This document shows, in pieces, positions 34,002 through 43,611 of a stretch of 64,000 bases of DNA (position 1 is its first letter; every line of letters begins with the position of its first letter). The stretch comes from a virus. The notes beneath the pieces were generated by a model. It made no database searches and had not been told where the DNA came from. It worked only from the letters and a program-made list of their open reading frames with translations. The stretch lies in IMG/VR virus record IMGVR_UViG_3300025874_000005, positions 1 to 64,000 of that record. The stretch is one strand, 5' to 3'. The position numbers and the translations under genes were made by a program.

Positions 34002-34630
34002 TGTACCCCAACAAAGAATACCATAACGAAAAACTTACATACACAAAACAAGGAGATTTACTAGATAGTAAAGGTTTACCTGTTATGATGGAGTGGGAAA
34101 GAGATATTATGGAACATGATGCTAGTATTATTTGTAAAAATGGTGGTGATATTCTTAATGTAGGTTTTGGATTAGGTATAATTGATAATTATATTCAATC
34201 TTATAACCCAAATTCACATTGGATTATAGAATCTCATCCTGACGTTTATAATAAAATAGTAAAAGATGGATGGTTAGATAAACCTAATGTAAATGTTATT
34301 TTTAAAACATGGCAGGAAGTATTAGAAGATTTACCAAAATTTGATGGTATTTATTTTGATACTTGGAATGAAGACCAATTCTTATTTGATGCGTATGCTA
34401 ATAGAATTTTAAAAGAGGGAGGTATTTATTCATTTTTTAATAACCCAAGAACATCAGATAAAAAGTTAAACCCTTTAACCCAACAAATATTAAATGAAAA
34501 CTTTGACATAATAACAAACCCTGTAGAAATTAAAGGACCTATAAAAAATGCTGAATCATATTTTGATAAGGACATTAAAACTTATTGGAGTCCTGAGTGT
34601 AGATTAAAAAAGAATGAAAAGATTTATTGA
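34001..34630 (+). CDS. SAM-dependent methyltransferase, RMT2/GAMT-like
   Basis: 209 residues from ATG 34001 (TAATG overlap with the clamp loader). VMMEWERDIMEHDASII and ILNVGFGLGIIDNYIQ form motif I, HWIIESHPDVY motif II, and YFDTW motif IV. This is the pattern of protein-arginine methyltransferase RMT2 and guanidinoacetate methyltransferase. The substrate cannot be read from sequence. Note the SET-type methyltransferase at 16256. Confidence 0.78.
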   Translation: MYPNKEYHNEKLTYTKQGDLLDSKGLPVMMEWERDIMEHDASIICKNGGDILNVGFGLGIIDNYIQSYNPNSHWIIESHPDVYNKIVKDGWLDKPNVNVIFKTWQEVLEDLPKFDGIYFDTWNEDQFLFDAYANRILKEGGIYSFFNNPRTSDKKLNPLTQQILNENFDIITNPVEIKGPIKNAESYFDKDIKTYWSPECRLKKNEKIY

Positions 34631-34814
34631 ATTTGCTCTTATTTGGTATAGTCAACAGATGGCTATTCCATTTTGGATGATTGGACACGTTCATTTATCT
34701 TTGAATACATATCAAGACTTACATGAAATAATCGCTAGTGTAGGTTTAAATATTTTAGTAGCGATTGGATTTATAATAGATTTTAAACAAAATAGTAATA
34801 ATAAAAAAAAGTAA
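34614..34814 (+). CDS. small membrane protein
   Basis: 66 residues; two hydrophobic stretches (LIWYSQQMAIPFWMIG and ASVGLNILVAIGFII), basic tail. Starts 17 bases inside the previous gene. Unknown function. Confidence 0.62.
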   Translation: MKRFIEFALIWYSQQMAIPFWMIGHVHLSLNTYQDLHEIIASVGLNILVAIGFIIDFKQNSNNKKK

Positions 34815-34815
34815 A

Positions 34816-35061
34816 ATGGCAGAACAACAACAACAAATGAATGTAGATGTTAAAAACACTACAATTATCCAAACCCCAGAAGGTGGGGTAGTTTTTCAAC
34901 AAGGAGTATTACTTCGTAAAGTATCCAAATTTGTAGTAGGTGCTGATGAAGATGCATTAATGCCAATTCCAGTATTTTTTGATCCTTCAACCGGTAAAAT
35001 ACTTGAATCAACAGTACCAGCTGAACTTAGAGAAGAGTATAAAGATTATACACTTGCCTAA
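34816..35061 (+). CDS. hypothetical protein
   Basis: 81 residues, Gln-rich start (MAEQQQQMNVDVKNTTI), then beta-type segments GGVVFQQGVLLRKVSKFVVG and VFFDPSTGKILE. One base before the gp62-like start (TAATG). Lies between the two clamp-loader subunits, which hints at a replication role without proof. Confidence 0.7.
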   Translation: MAEQQQQMNVDVKNTTIIQTPEGGVVFQQGVLLRKVSKFVVGADEDALMPIPVFFDPSTGKILESTVPAELREEYKDYTLA

Positions 35062-35474
35062 TGAAGCTTTGGGATTGGTTAGATGAAATAACCGTTAAGA
35101 AAACACCAGCATCTCAATTCTCATCTGAGGATTGGGATAGCTGGAATTCTTACATGGTTCATAGATTTATGTCTATGGGGAAGAATAATATAGAAATATC
35201 TAACATGGCACAAAGATTCTTACCTACAGATAAAATAGGAATTTATAATTTTTATTGTAATATGATTCCTAGAAAAAAAGTATGGAATAAGTATATTAAA
35301 TCTGGAGTTAAGGGTAAAAATAAAGAATTAGTTGAAGTAATAGCTAATTATTTTGAAGTTGGATCCCACGAAGCAGATGATTATATTGATGTTATAGGTA
35401 AGGATGAAGTTAAAAATATCCTTAAATCTATAGGAATAGAAAAAAAGGAAATAACTAAATTATTTAAAACATGA
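35061..35474 (+). CDS. 62: clamp loader small subunit, gp62-like
   Basis: 137 residues. Assigned from the gp62-type layout: MKLWDWLDEI start, then YMVHRFMSM, NMAQRFLP, FYCNMIPRKKVWNKYIK and a C-terminal helical part. T4 gp62 is 187 residues. Close to gp44, as in most T4-like phages. The family is fast-evolving, so identification is moderately secure. Confidence 0.72.
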   Translation: MKLWDWLDEITVKKTPASQFSSEDWDSWNSYMVHRFMSMGKNNIEISNMAQRFLPTDKIGIYNFYCNMIPRKKVWNKYIKSGVKGKNKELVEVIANYFEVGSHEADDYIDVIGKDEVKNILKSIGIEKKEITKLFKT

Positions 35475-35692
35475 CAACAGAACTATTTAATATGCTTAAA
35501 ACATCAGCTGAAGCTGATAGAGCTAAAGCATTATTATCACTAGATTTATTAGGAAACAAAGCAACAGGTATTGGAGACCATTCAACAGAAGATTTTTATA
35601 AAAATGCTGAAGAAGCACTTATAAAATTAGTAGATGCTGATGATCGACTTAATACTTTAAAAATTTACTTTAACAACAAAACAGTAATATAA
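35471..35692 (+). CDS. hypothetical helical protein
   Basis: 73 residues, predicted all-helical and acidic (LFNMLKTSAEADRAKALLSL, EDFYKNAEEALIKL). Overlaps gp62 by 4 bases and the next gene by 1 base. No recognised family. Confidence 0.7.
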   Translation: MTTELFNMLKTSAEADRAKALLSLDLLGNKATGIGDHSTEDFYKNAEEALIKLVDADDRLNTLKIYFNNKTVI

Positions 35693-36099
35693 TGGGAAGT
35701 ACAGTAGAAAAATATTATGACCAAAAGTCTGCAGAAAAATCTACAATTACTACGGAAACAACAAATACTATAGAGATATTTCAAAGTGAGTATCCTGAAC
35801 TATCTGATGAGTTTATTAGAATTCAAGCAGAAATGTATGAAATGTTTGCTCGTAAACATATGGATTATGGTTTAAACAATATTGCCTTAGGTGGTGACAT
35901 ATTAAATAATAATGATGATAAAAAGTTTTCATTAACAGGTTTAGCTATTAGACTTACAGATAAAATATCACGTTTGAAAAATCTTTTAGTTAATGGAAGA
36001 AATTTTGTAAAAGGTGAAGGAATGGAAGATACATTCATTGATATAGCAAATTACGGTATAATTGGTCTATTAGTAGGCCGCGATAAGTGGAAAAAATAA
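35692..36099 (+). CDS. nucleotide-modification-associated domain protein (DUF1599-like)
   Basis: 135 residues. The segment HMDYGLNNIALGGD, then LAIRLTDKISRLKNLL, then MEDTFIDIANYGIIGLL matches the DUF1599 / Nmad1 pattern, a MazG-related all-alpha fold found near modified-nucleotide genes. Fits a phage that modifies bases. A first 40 residues Thr-rich stretch is not conserved. Confidence 0.72.
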   Translation: MGSTVEKYYDQKSAEKSTITTETTNTIEIFQSEYPELSDEFIRIQAEMYEMFARKHMDYGLNNIALGGDILNNNDDKKFSLTGLAIRLTDKISRLKNLLVNGRNFVKGEGMEDTFIDIANYGIIGLLVGRDKWKK

Positions 36100-36100
36100 C

Positions 36101-36817
36101 ATGGCTAGAAATACAAGATTAGTTAGTATAAAAGGGTGTCCTATGGTAATATTTGAAGCACCTGAATGCATTTCAGATGAAATTGTTAAGTACAACAATT
36201 TTTGGGAATATGAAGTATTTGATAAATGGAAACAACACTTTCCAAAAGAAGGATTAATGTTAGATATAGGAGCTAATATTGGAGGACATTGTATACAATT
36301 TCACCACCATTTCCCTAATTTAAAAATATGGGGTTTTGAACCGTATCCTCCTAATTATGAATTATTAAGAGTAAATGTTGAAAATCTTCAAAATGTTCAT
36401 AGTTTTTCTTTAGGAGTTGGAAGTGGAAATTCTATGGTTCACTTTGGAAATGAATATTCTAAAAATTGTGGATCTGTAATGGTAGTAAATCCGGATGAAA
36501 ATTGCTTTACTAAACCTTACTCTAATTTTGTTATAGCTTTAGATACCATTAAATTCCCAGAGCCTGTCAAATTTATTAAAATTGATATTGAAGGTCATGA
36601 ATATTCAGCTTTTGAAGGTGCTAAAGAATTATTATTAAGAGATAAACCTTTAGTATGGTTAGAAGATCATGGTCAACCTTTAGGTGAAGGAGATTCAATT
36701 AAATATCTAGAAGGATTAGGATATAAAATGTTAGATAGTTATTTAGAAAGAGACGATAAATCGTCAACATCCTCAGACTTTTTAATGTACCATCCAGACA
36801 ATGTTTGGTATAAATAA
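36101..36817 (+). CDS. FkbM-family methyltransferase
   Basis: 238 residues. Motif I LMLDIGANIGGHCIQF, IWGFEPYPPNYELL (SAM acidic residue) and FIKIDIEGHEYSAFEGA are diagnostic for FkbM. Family members methylate sugars or small molecules, which fits the sugar cluster starting 2 kb downstream. One base after the previous stop. Confidence 0.88.
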   Translation: MARNTRLVSIKGCPMVIFEAPECISDEIVKYNNFWEYEVFDKWKQHFPKEGLMLDIGANIGGHCIQFHHHFPNLKIWGFEPYPPNYELLRVNVENLQNVHSFSLGVGSGNSMVHFGNEYSKNCGSVMVVNPDENCFTKPYSNFVIALDTIKFPEPVKFIKIDIEGHEYSAFEGAKELLLRDKPLVWLEDHGQPLGEGDSIKYLEGLGYKMLDSYLERDDKSSTSSDFLMYHPDNVWYK

Positions 36818-36851
36818 TTAGGATACTCAATAATATTTTCGTATATTTACG
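36818..36851 (+). promoter_or_regulatory. promoter upstream of the Cas4/RecB-like nuclease
   Basis: TATATT (36842-36847) with TTTTCG before and TACG after. The -33 position reads TTAG, one mismatch. Confidence 0.5.
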
Positions 36852-36869
36852 TCAATAAAATACATAGTT

Positions 36870-37826
36870 TTGGCTAAAAAAAAATTACCTGTAATAGTTA
36901 GAGATATAAGAGAAAATCCCCCAACACCCGTTAATTTTGGTGTTGAAAAAAATATCTCATATTCTCAATTATCAATGTTTACTCAATGTCCTAAAAAATG
37001 GTCTCTACAATATAGAGATGGTCATAAAATAAGTGAACAAAGTATTCATATGACTTTTGGTACAGCCCTACATGAGGTTTTACAACATTATTTAGATGTA
37101 ATGTATGCCAAAAGTGGTGCAGAAGCAGATAGGATTGATATTAATGAATTATTTGAAGATACCTTAAGAGAATGTTATGCTAAAGACTATAAAAAAAACA
37201 AAAATCAACATTTTAGCACACCTGAGGAGTTAAGAGAATTCTATGAAGATGGGAAAGCTATATTAGATAATTTTAAAAAGAAAAAAGGTGGTTATTTTTC
37301 TAAAAAAGGGTGGTATTTAGTAGGTTGTGAAATACCAATAGTTATGGCGCCTAATTTACGTCTTAACCGCGTTAAATACATGGGTTATTTAGATATCGTA
37401 ATGTATCATGAACCAACGAATACATTTAAAATAATCGACATAAAAACGAGTACAAAAGGTTGGAATAAGTACACTAAAAAGGATGAATCCAAACAATTCC
37501 AATTAATACTTTATAAGTACTTTTTTAGTAAACAATATAATATTCCAATTGAAAATATAGAAATTGAATTTTTTATTGTTAGAAGGAAAGTTTATTTAGA
37601 TGGTGAATATCCTCAAAAACGTATACAAACATTTGTACCTGCTTCTGGTAGAAATAAAGTAAACAAAGCTACTAAAAATTTAGATGATTTTATAAATAGA
37701 GCATTTAATTTGGATGGCTCATATAAAGATACTACATTTATGGCAAAACCAAGCAAATGGAATTGTACATTTTGTCCTTATAAAGAAAATAAAGAACTAT
37801 GTAGCGCAGTTGGTAAATCTTTATAA
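36870..37826 (+). CDS. PD-(D/E)XK nuclease, Cas4/RecB-like with Fe-S cysteines
   Basis: 318 residues; TTG start at 36870 because the context ATAGTT-TTG-GCT matches the usual AGTT-ATG pattern and no nearby ATG fits. SYSQLSMFTQCPKKW (N-terminal Cys), GTALHEVLQHYLD, YLDIVMYHE, FKIIDIKTS with the D-x-K, and KQFQLILYKYF give the nuclease core. C-terminal WNCTFCPYKENKELC supplies three more cysteines, so a 4Fe-4S cluster as in Cas4/AddB is likely. Probably end-processing in recombination or DNA packaging; no CRISPR genes are nearby. Confidence 0.86.
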   Translation: MAKKKLPVIVRDIRENPPTPVNFGVEKNISYSQLSMFTQCPKKWSLQYRDGHKISEQSIHMTFGTALHEVLQHYLDVMYAKSGAEADRIDINELFEDTLRECYAKDYKKNKNQHFSTPEELREFYEDGKAILDNFKKKKGGYFSKKGWYLVGCEIPIVMAPNLRLNRVKYMGYLDIVMYHEPTNTFKIIDIKTSTKGWNKYTKKDESKQFQLILYKYFFSKQYNIPIENIEIEFFIVRRKVYLDGEYPQKRIQTFVPASGRNKVNKATKNLDDFINRAFNLDGSYKDTTFMAKPSKWNCTFCPYKENKELCSAVGKSL

Positions 37827-37868
37827 TCTGCATATATGTATAGACAAATATATTAAAAAATAATAATT

Positions 37869-38063
37869 ATGTCACAAACAAAAGAAATGACACTTACGAG
37901 TGTAAAAGTAAAAAGCAATTTATTCGAAAATTTTAAAATAGAATGTGTAAAACGGAAATTTAGTTTCCAAAAACTTGCTGATCGAGCTATATTCTTATAT
38001 CTTACAGATGAAGATTTTAGGAAAAAAATTAATAATCAAACTAACTTAGAAATTAAAGACTAA
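37869..38063 (+). CDS. ribbon-helix-helix DNA-binding protein
   Basis: 64 residues. MTLTSVKVKSNLFENFKIEC then FSFQKLADRAIFLYL fits the Arc/MetJ-type strand-helix-helix fold that binds operators as a dimer. The 42-base gap before it has no clear promoter. It heads the sugar cluster and may autoregulate it or act on the inverted-repeat promoters; that is inference. Confidence 0.72.
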   Translation: MSQTKEMTLTSVKVKSNLFENFKIECVKRKFSFQKLADRAIFLYLTDEDFRKKINNQTNLEIKD

Positions 38064-38070
38064 AACAAAA

Positions 38071-39501
38071 ATGAAAGAAGGTTATATTAAACAAGATAAT
38101 AGAAAGAAAATTCTATTGTTAACTGATGATATTAGAGTACATTCAGGTGTTGCGCAGATTGGTAGAGAAATTATTTCAAAAACTTCTCATCGTTATAATT
38201 GGTGTCAATTAGCAGGATCAGTCCAACATCCAGAAAAGGGAAAAGTACAAGATATATCAGCAGATATTAACAAACAAGAAGGGATTGAAGATACTTATTG
38301 TAAGTTATATCCCGTAGATGGTTATGGAACTAGTGATATTTTAAGGGAAGTTATTAAAATAGAAAAACCAGATGCAATTCTTTTAATTACAGATCCAAGA
38401 TATTTTAATTGGGTTTTTCAAATGGAAGATGAAATTAGAACTAAAATTCCAATTGCTTATCTTAACATTTGGGATGATATGCCTGCCCCCCAATATAATG
38501 AGGAATTTTATGAATCTTGTGATGCTTTATTTGGTATTTCAAAACAAACTACAGCAATTAATAAAATTGTTTTAGGAGATAAAGCTAAAGATAAAATTAT
38601 TGAATACATCCCTCATGGTTTAGATAATAAAAAATTCTTCCCAATGGTAGAAAAAGATGAGGAGTTTACAAAGTTTAAAAATCTACTAACTAAGGGTGTA
38701 GAAAAAGACTTTATTTTACTTTTTAATTCAAGAAACATTAGAAGAAAATCTATCCCAGACGCTATTGCAGCTTGGAAATTATTTGTAGATACATTAACTA
38801 AAAAAGAAAAAGAAAAAGTACAATTTATTTTACATACAGACCCTGTAAGTGATGCTGGAACAGATCTACCAGCAGTAATAGATTATATAATGGGTGAAGA
38901 TGATGAAACTGTAGTAATTTCAAACCAAAAACTCCCACATACTCATATGAATTATCTTTATAATATGGCTGATGGGGTTATATTATTATCTTCAGCTGAG
39001 GGTTGGGGATTAGCATTAACTGAATCTTTACTTACAGGAACACCTATTATTGCTAATGTAACTGGAGGTATGCAAGACCAAATGAGATTTGTTGATGAAA
39101 ATGGAAATTGGTATACTAATTCAAAAGAAATACCATCAAATCAATTTGGTACATATAAAGAGCATGGAATATGGGCACTACCAGTTTTTCCAAAAGCAGT
39201 AGGTATGGTAGGTTCACCTATGACACCTTATATTTGGGATAGTAGATGTGATTTTAGAGATGCTAAAGATAGAATTATTGAATTATACAAAATGCCTAAA
39301 GAACAAAGATTTACGCAAGGTAATGCTGGTAGAGAATGGGCTTTAAGTGATGAAGCTGGGTTTACAGCTGAACATATGGGTAATAGATTTATTGATGGAA
39401 TGGAAAAATTATTTTCAACTTGGATGCCTAGAGAAAATTTCACATTTTGGAAAGATACAGATTACAAATCAAGAAAACTTAATCATAAATTAGAATATTA
39501 A
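38071..39501 (+). CDS. glycosyltransferase, GT-B fold (GT4-like)
   Basis: 476 residues. N-terminal Rossmann half (ILLLTDDIRVHSGVAQIG) and C-terminal donor-binding half with LLSSAEGWGLALTESLLTG, the E-x7-E motif of GT4 enzymes. First enzyme of the sugar cluster. A second GT-B enzyme follows with no gap. Confidence 0.87.
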   Translation: MKEGYIKQDNRKKILLLTDDIRVHSGVAQIGREIISKTSHRYNWCQLAGSVQHPEKGKVQDISADINKQEGIEDTYCKLYPVDGYGTSDILREVIKIEKPDAILLITDPRYFNWVFQMEDEIRTKIPIAYLNIWDDMPAPQYNEEFYESCDALFGISKQTTAINKIVLGDKAKDKIIEYIPHGLDNKKFFPMVEKDEEFTKFKNLLTKGVEKDFILLFNSRNIRRKSIPDAIAAWKLFVDTLTKKEKEKVQFILHTDPVSDAGTDLPAVIDYIMGEDDETVVISNQKLPHTHMNYLYNMADGVILLSSAEGWGLALTESLLTGTPIIANVTGGMQDQMRFVDENGNWYTNSKEIPSNQFGTYKEHGIWALPVFPKAVGMVGSPMTPYIWDSRCDFRDAKDRIIELYKMPKEQRFTQGNAGREWALSDEAGFTAEHMGNRFIDGMEKLFSTWMPRENFTFWKDTDYKSRKLNHKLEY

Positions 39502-40806
39502 ATGAAGAATACATTTGTTATAAGCGCTCCAGTTGATACTTACTCAGGTTACGGAGCCCGAAGTAGAGATTTTGTGAAAGCATTAATTGAGTCAGATAAA
39601 TATGATATTAAAATTATCCCTCAAAGATGGGGAGATACTAGAAAAGGATTTTTAGATGATTTTCCAGAATGGAACTTTATGAGAGAATATCTCACCCCTC
39701 AACTAACGTCAAAACCCGATATTTGGTGTCAAGTAACAGTACCCAATGAATTCCAAGCTGTAGGCATATATAACATTGGTCTAACGGCAGGTATCGAAAC
39801 TACAGCATGTGCCCCTCAATGGATTGAAGGGTGTAATAGAATGGATATGATACTTACATCCTCAAACCATTCTAAACAAGTATTCGAAAATACTTCATTT
39901 GAGATACAAGATAAAAATACAGGTAAAAAAGGTGAATTAAAATGTACTACCCCAGTAAACGTATTGTTTGAGGGAGCTAATTTAGAAATTTATAAACCGG
40001 TTAAAGAATTCACAAATAAAAAGTTATATGATCATATTAAGGATATTCCTGAGAAATTTGCTTATTTATTTGTTGGTCATTGGTTACAAGGAAGTTTAGG
40101 GCATGATAGAAAAAATGTAGGTTTATTAATTAAAGCTTTTTATGAAGTATATAAAAATAAAAAAAATTCACCGGCATTAATTTTAAAAACCTCAATAGGG
40201 AAGGGATCACATATGGATAGGAGAGAAATACTTAAAAGAATGAAAAGTATTAGAGATACTCTCCCAAAAACAGACAGATTACCTTCAATTTATTTAATTC
40301 ATGGGGATCTATCAGATGCTGAAATTAATGAATTATACCACAACCCAAAAGTAAAAGCTATGATTAGTGCTACTAAAGGTGAGGGATTTGGAAGACCATT
40401 ATTAGAGTTTGCTTTAACAGGTAAACCCACAATAGCAACAGCTTGGTCAGGCCATATTGATTTTTTAAATCCTAAATTAGCACCTTTAATGGGGGGTAAA
40501 TTAAATAACTTAGATCAATCATCAATACAGAAAGATGTACTTATTGAAGGTTCACAATGGTTTGATGTAGACCATCAACATTTGGGTCACTTCTTAACAG
40601 ATGTTAAGAAAAATTATAAAACTTGGAATCAAAAATCAAAAACATTAGCTGGTAGATTAAAGAAAAACTTTAGTTATGAAGCTATGAAATCTTTATTAAT
40701 TGAGATTTTAGATGATAATGTTAGTGTTCCAACACAAATTCAATTAAACCTCCCAGAAGTTAAAAAATCTGGATTACCTAAATTAGAATTACCAATACTA
40801 AAATAA
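39502..40806 (+). CDS. glycosyltransferase, GT-B fold (GT4-like)
   Basis: 434 residues. Starts right after the previous gene. SAPVDTYSGYGARSRDFVK is the acceptor-side glycine-rich loop; EGFGRPLLEFALTGKPTIA has the E-x7-E donor motif. Tandem GT-B genes suggest consecutive sugar additions. Substrate unknown. Confidence 0.87.
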   Translation: MKNTFVISAPVDTYSGYGARSRDFVKALIESDKYDIKIIPQRWGDTRKGFLDDFPEWNFMREYLTPQLTSKPDIWCQVTVPNEFQAVGIYNIGLTAGIETTACAPQWIEGCNRMDMILTSSNHSKQVFENTSFEIQDKNTGKKGELKCTTPVNVLFEGANLEIYKPVKEFTNKKLYDHIKDIPEKFAYLFVGHWLQGSLGHDRKNVGLLIKAFYEVYKNKKNSPALILKTSIGKGSHMDRREILKRMKSIRDTLPKTDRLPSIYLIHGDLSDAEINELYHNPKVKAMISATKGEGFGRPLLEFALTGKPTIATAWSGHIDFLNPKLAPLMGGKLNNLDQSSIQKDVLIEGSQWFDVDHQHLGHFLTDVKKNYKTWNQKSKTLAGRLKKNFSYEAMKSLLIEILDDNVSVPTQIQLNLPEVKKSGLPKLELPILK

Positions 40807-40807
40807 A

Positions 40808-41269
40808 ATGGACGATTTAAAAACGTGTGATAGATGTGGCTCAGATGCTTGCTATGTACAAGAAGTAAATGAAAAAATAAAAAATTACCAATGCTATGGT
40901 TGTGGTTTTATTACTAATAGCTTATTAGTAAAAGATACTGAATTTTTTGAAGAACAAATGGAATTACTCCCAAATCTTTATAAAGAATTAATGGGTGAGG
41001 ATGATGATGGTAAAATTTGGATGCCTTCAACAGTTAATATGCCTACAAAAGGAATGATATTTGCTAATGGTAAAAGTATTGAAAATTGGAAGTGGGCTGC
41101 TGTATTAGCTATACCCGTAAAGGACGAAGAAAAAGAAAAATATCCAATACCAAATAAGGAAGGGGAATTTTATGAGTGGAGAATGGATATGAATAATGTA
41201 AAGGAATTCCCAGAAACAGATTATATAGAAGCTTTAGATTATATTGGAATTTTTAACCCTGAGAATTAA
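40808..41269 (+). CDS. zinc-ribbon protein of unknown function
   Basis: 153 residues. N-terminal zinc ribbon CDRCGSDACYV ... YQCYGCGF (two CxxC knuckles, residues 7-37), followed by an acidic domain without a known motif. Overlaps the next gene by one base. Lies within the sugar operon. Confidence 0.72.
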   Translation: MDDLKTCDRCGSDACYVQEVNEKIKNYQCYGCGFITNSLLVKDTEFFEEQMELLPNLYKELMGEDDDGKIWMPSTVNMPTKGMIFANGKSIENWKWAAVLAIPVKDEEKEKYPIPNKEGEFYEWRMDMNNVKEFPETDYIEALDYIGIFNPEN

Positions 41270-42150
41270 TGAAAGTATTAGTAACAGGTGGTGCAGGTTT
41301 TATTGGTCACAATTTAGTATGGAGACTTTTAGATGAAGGGCATGAAGTTCAATCATTAGATAATTATTCTACAGGTACAGTTAAAAATGAAGTTGATGGT
41401 TGCAAATATTGGCATGGTGACATTTCAACAATAACTAATCTTAATAAAGATTTTGATTTAATATTCCACTTAGCTGCTCAATCTAGAGTACAACCTTCAT
41501 TTGATAATCCAACTAAAACGTTTAGGGTAAATGTAGAAGGAACTGAAACTGTGTGTAAATTTGCTCTTGATATAGGAGCAAAAGTAGTATATGCGGGTTC
41601 ATCTTCAAAACACCATAATCCAGCAACTTCACCCTATGCTATGTACAAATACTTAGGTGAGGGAGTATGTAATTTATATAAAGAATCATTTGGGGTAAAT
41701 ATTGAGGTTTGTAGATTTTACAATGTATATGGTCCCGGTGAAGCATTAGATGAAAAAAATGGCAATGTAATTGGTATTTGGAGATCTAGGATATCAAGGG
41801 AATCTCATATTGAGATTGTTGGGGATGGAGAACAAAAAAGAGATTTTACTCATGTGGATGATATTGTAGATGGATTATATAGAATTGGTTTATCTAATTT
41901 TTATACAGGTGAAGCTGATTTTCAAAGGCCATCATCAATTAAAGCTTGGGAATTAGGGACTGGAGTTAATTATTCTATTAAAGAATTAGCAGAAACTTTC
42001 CAAAATAAAACAGGCTGCGCCATTAAATTTACTACAGACCAACCAGGTAATTATAGAAAAACTTTATGTACTGATACTACAGCACAGGATATTTTAGGTT
42101 GGAAACCTAAAGACCAATTATTATATTATATTAATAATTTAAAATTCTAA
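41269..42150 (+). CDS. NAD-dependent sugar epimerase/dehydratase
   Basis: 293 residues. Extended SDR: VTGGAGFIGHNLVWRL (Rossmann), SSSKHHNPATSPYAMYK (Ser and YxxxK catalytic residues), RFYNVYGPGE. Resembles UDP-glucose 4-epimerase. Probably prepares an activated sugar for the neighbouring glycosyltransferases. Confidence 0.9.
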   Translation: MKVLVTGGAGFIGHNLVWRLLDEGHEVQSLDNYSTGTVKNEVDGCKYWHGDISTITNLNKDFDLIFHLAAQSRVQPSFDNPTKTFRVNVEGTETVCKFALDIGAKVVYAGSSSKHHNPATSPYAMYKYLGEGVCNLYKESFGVNIEVCRFYNVYGPGEALDEKNGNVIGIWRSRISRESHIEIVGDGEQKRDFTHVDDIVDGLYRIGLSNFYTGEADFQRPSSIKAWELGTGVNYSIKELAETFQNKTGCAIKFTTDQPGNYRKTLCTDTTAQDILGWKPKDQLLYYINNLKF

Positions 42151-42774
42151 ATGAAAATAAGCTACGCTATAACAGTTTGTAATGAAGCTGTAGAAATACA
42201 AAGATTAATATCATTTCTCCTAGAAAATAAAAGAAGTGAAGATGAAGTAGTAGTACTATTTGATTCTAAAAACGGAACTAACACTGTTGAAGAATATTTA
42301 AGATCTCATTCTATTAATGGTGAATTTATTTGGCATAAAAAAGAATTTGAAGGACATTTTGCTGATTGGAAAAATTATTTAACTTCTTTATGTGATGGTG
42401 ATTTTATATTTCAAATTGATGCTGATGAAATACCCCATCAAACTTTAATTGAATACCTCCCAGAAATTATTGATAGTAATCCTAAAAATGAAGTAATCAG
42501 AGTACCAAGGGTAAATACAGTACATGGTTTAACTGAAGAATATGAAAGACAGTGGGGTTGGAGAGTAAATGCTTTAGGTTGGGTTAATTGGCCTGATTTT
42601 CAATGGAGAATTTATAAAAATCACCCTAAAATTAAATGGGTTAATAAAGTACATGAAGTATTAGAAGGTTATGATACATGGTCTAACCTAAATGAAGTTG
42701 AAGAATTTGCTTTATACCACCCAAAAGATATAGAAAGACAAGTAAAACAAAATAATTATTATAATACCCTCTAA
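42151..42774 (+). CDS. glycosyltransferase, GT-A fold (GT2-like)
   Basis: 207 residues. Start MKISYAITVCNEAVEIQRL is the usual GT2 opening, and FIFQIDADEIPH holds the DxD metal motif. The family transfers sugars from nucleotide donors. The following gene starts one base later. Confidence 0.85.
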   Translation: MKISYAITVCNEAVEIQRLISFLLENKRSEDEVVVLFDSKNGTNTVEEYLRSHSINGEFIWHKKEFEGHFADWKNYLTSLCDGDFIFQIDADEIPHQTLIEYLPEIIDSNPKNEVIRVPRVNTVHGLTEEYERQWGWRVNALGWVNWPDFQWRIYKNHPKIKWVNKVHEVLEGYDTWSNLNEVEEFALYHPKDIERQVKQNNYYNTL

Positions 42775-42775
42775 T

Positions 42776-43600
42776 ATGAAAATAGGAATAATAGGACAAG
42801 GTTTTGTTGGTAATGCAATTTATCAAAAGTTTAGTAAATATTATGATGTTAAAACATATGATATTAAAGGTATGATTCATTGTAATAGTAGTGAACAAGA
42901 AACATTAGATAACGAAATAGTATTTATATGTTTACCAACACCAATGAGTGCAGAAGGTAATTGCCATACAGATATCGTTGAAGCAGCTATTAAACGTGTA
43001 TTTGAATTTGGAGTTGCTAAAACAGTAGTTATTAAATCAACTGTACCCCCAGGTACGTGTGCAAAATGGAATAAGCAATTTAATTCACTTGATGTTGTAT
43101 TTAATCCTGAGTTTTTAACTGAAGCAAATGCTGTGCAGGATTTTGAAAACCAAACTAGAATTATATTAGGAGGACCAAGACCTGCTACTACTAAATTAAA
43201 ACAACTATATTCTAAAGTATTTCCTAAAGCAGCTATTGTTAAAACAGATTCATCATATGCTGAAATGGTCAAATATGTTACTAATAGTTTTCTAGCAACT
43301 AAAGTATCATTTGCAAATGAAATGTATCAAATATGCGGTGCTTTAGATATTGATTATGATAAAGTTGTAGAATATGCTACATATGATGAAAGATTAGGTA
43401 AATCACATTGGAATACACCAGGACCTGATGGAGACTTTGGATATGGTGGGCATTGTTTCCCAAAGGATGTTAAAGCATTAATTCATTTAGCAGAAGAATT
43501 GGAATTGCATCCAACTATGTTAAGAGCCACCGATAAGAAAAACAATGTGGTTCGAAAAAATAGGGATTGGGAAAAAATGAAAGGAAGAGCAATTATATAA
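42776..43600 (+). CDS. UDP-sugar dehydrogenase, lacking the C-terminal domain
   Basis: 274 residues. Oxidises UDP-hexose to uronate. NAD-binding GIIGQGFVGNAIYQKF, VVIKSTVPPGT, FNPEFLTEANAV and the catalytic Cys in YGGHCFPKD are all present. Usual members have about 390-450 residues; the C-terminal UDP-binding domain is missing. It may pair with another protein or use a different substrate-binding mode. Confidence 0.87.
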   Translation: MKIGIIGQGFVGNAIYQKFSKYYDVKTYDIKGMIHCNSSEQETLDNEIVFICLPTPMSAEGNCHTDIVEAAIKRVFEFGVAKTVVIKSTVPPGTCAKWNKQFNSLDVVFNPEFLTEANAVQDFENQTRIILGGPRPATTKLKQLYSKVFPKAAIVKTDSSYAEMVKYVTNSFLATKVSFANEMYQICGALDIDYDKVVEYATYDERLGKSHWNTPGPDGDFGYGGHCFPKDVKALIHLAEELELHPTMLRATDKKNNVVRKNRDWEKMKGRAII

Positions 43601-43611
43601 TTATTAAAAAA

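Noticed and set aside
36870-37826. Cas4-like nuclease as part of a CRISPR system
   Set aside because: No repeats, Cas1 or Cas2 anywhere in the window; phage recombination-type nuclease is simpler.
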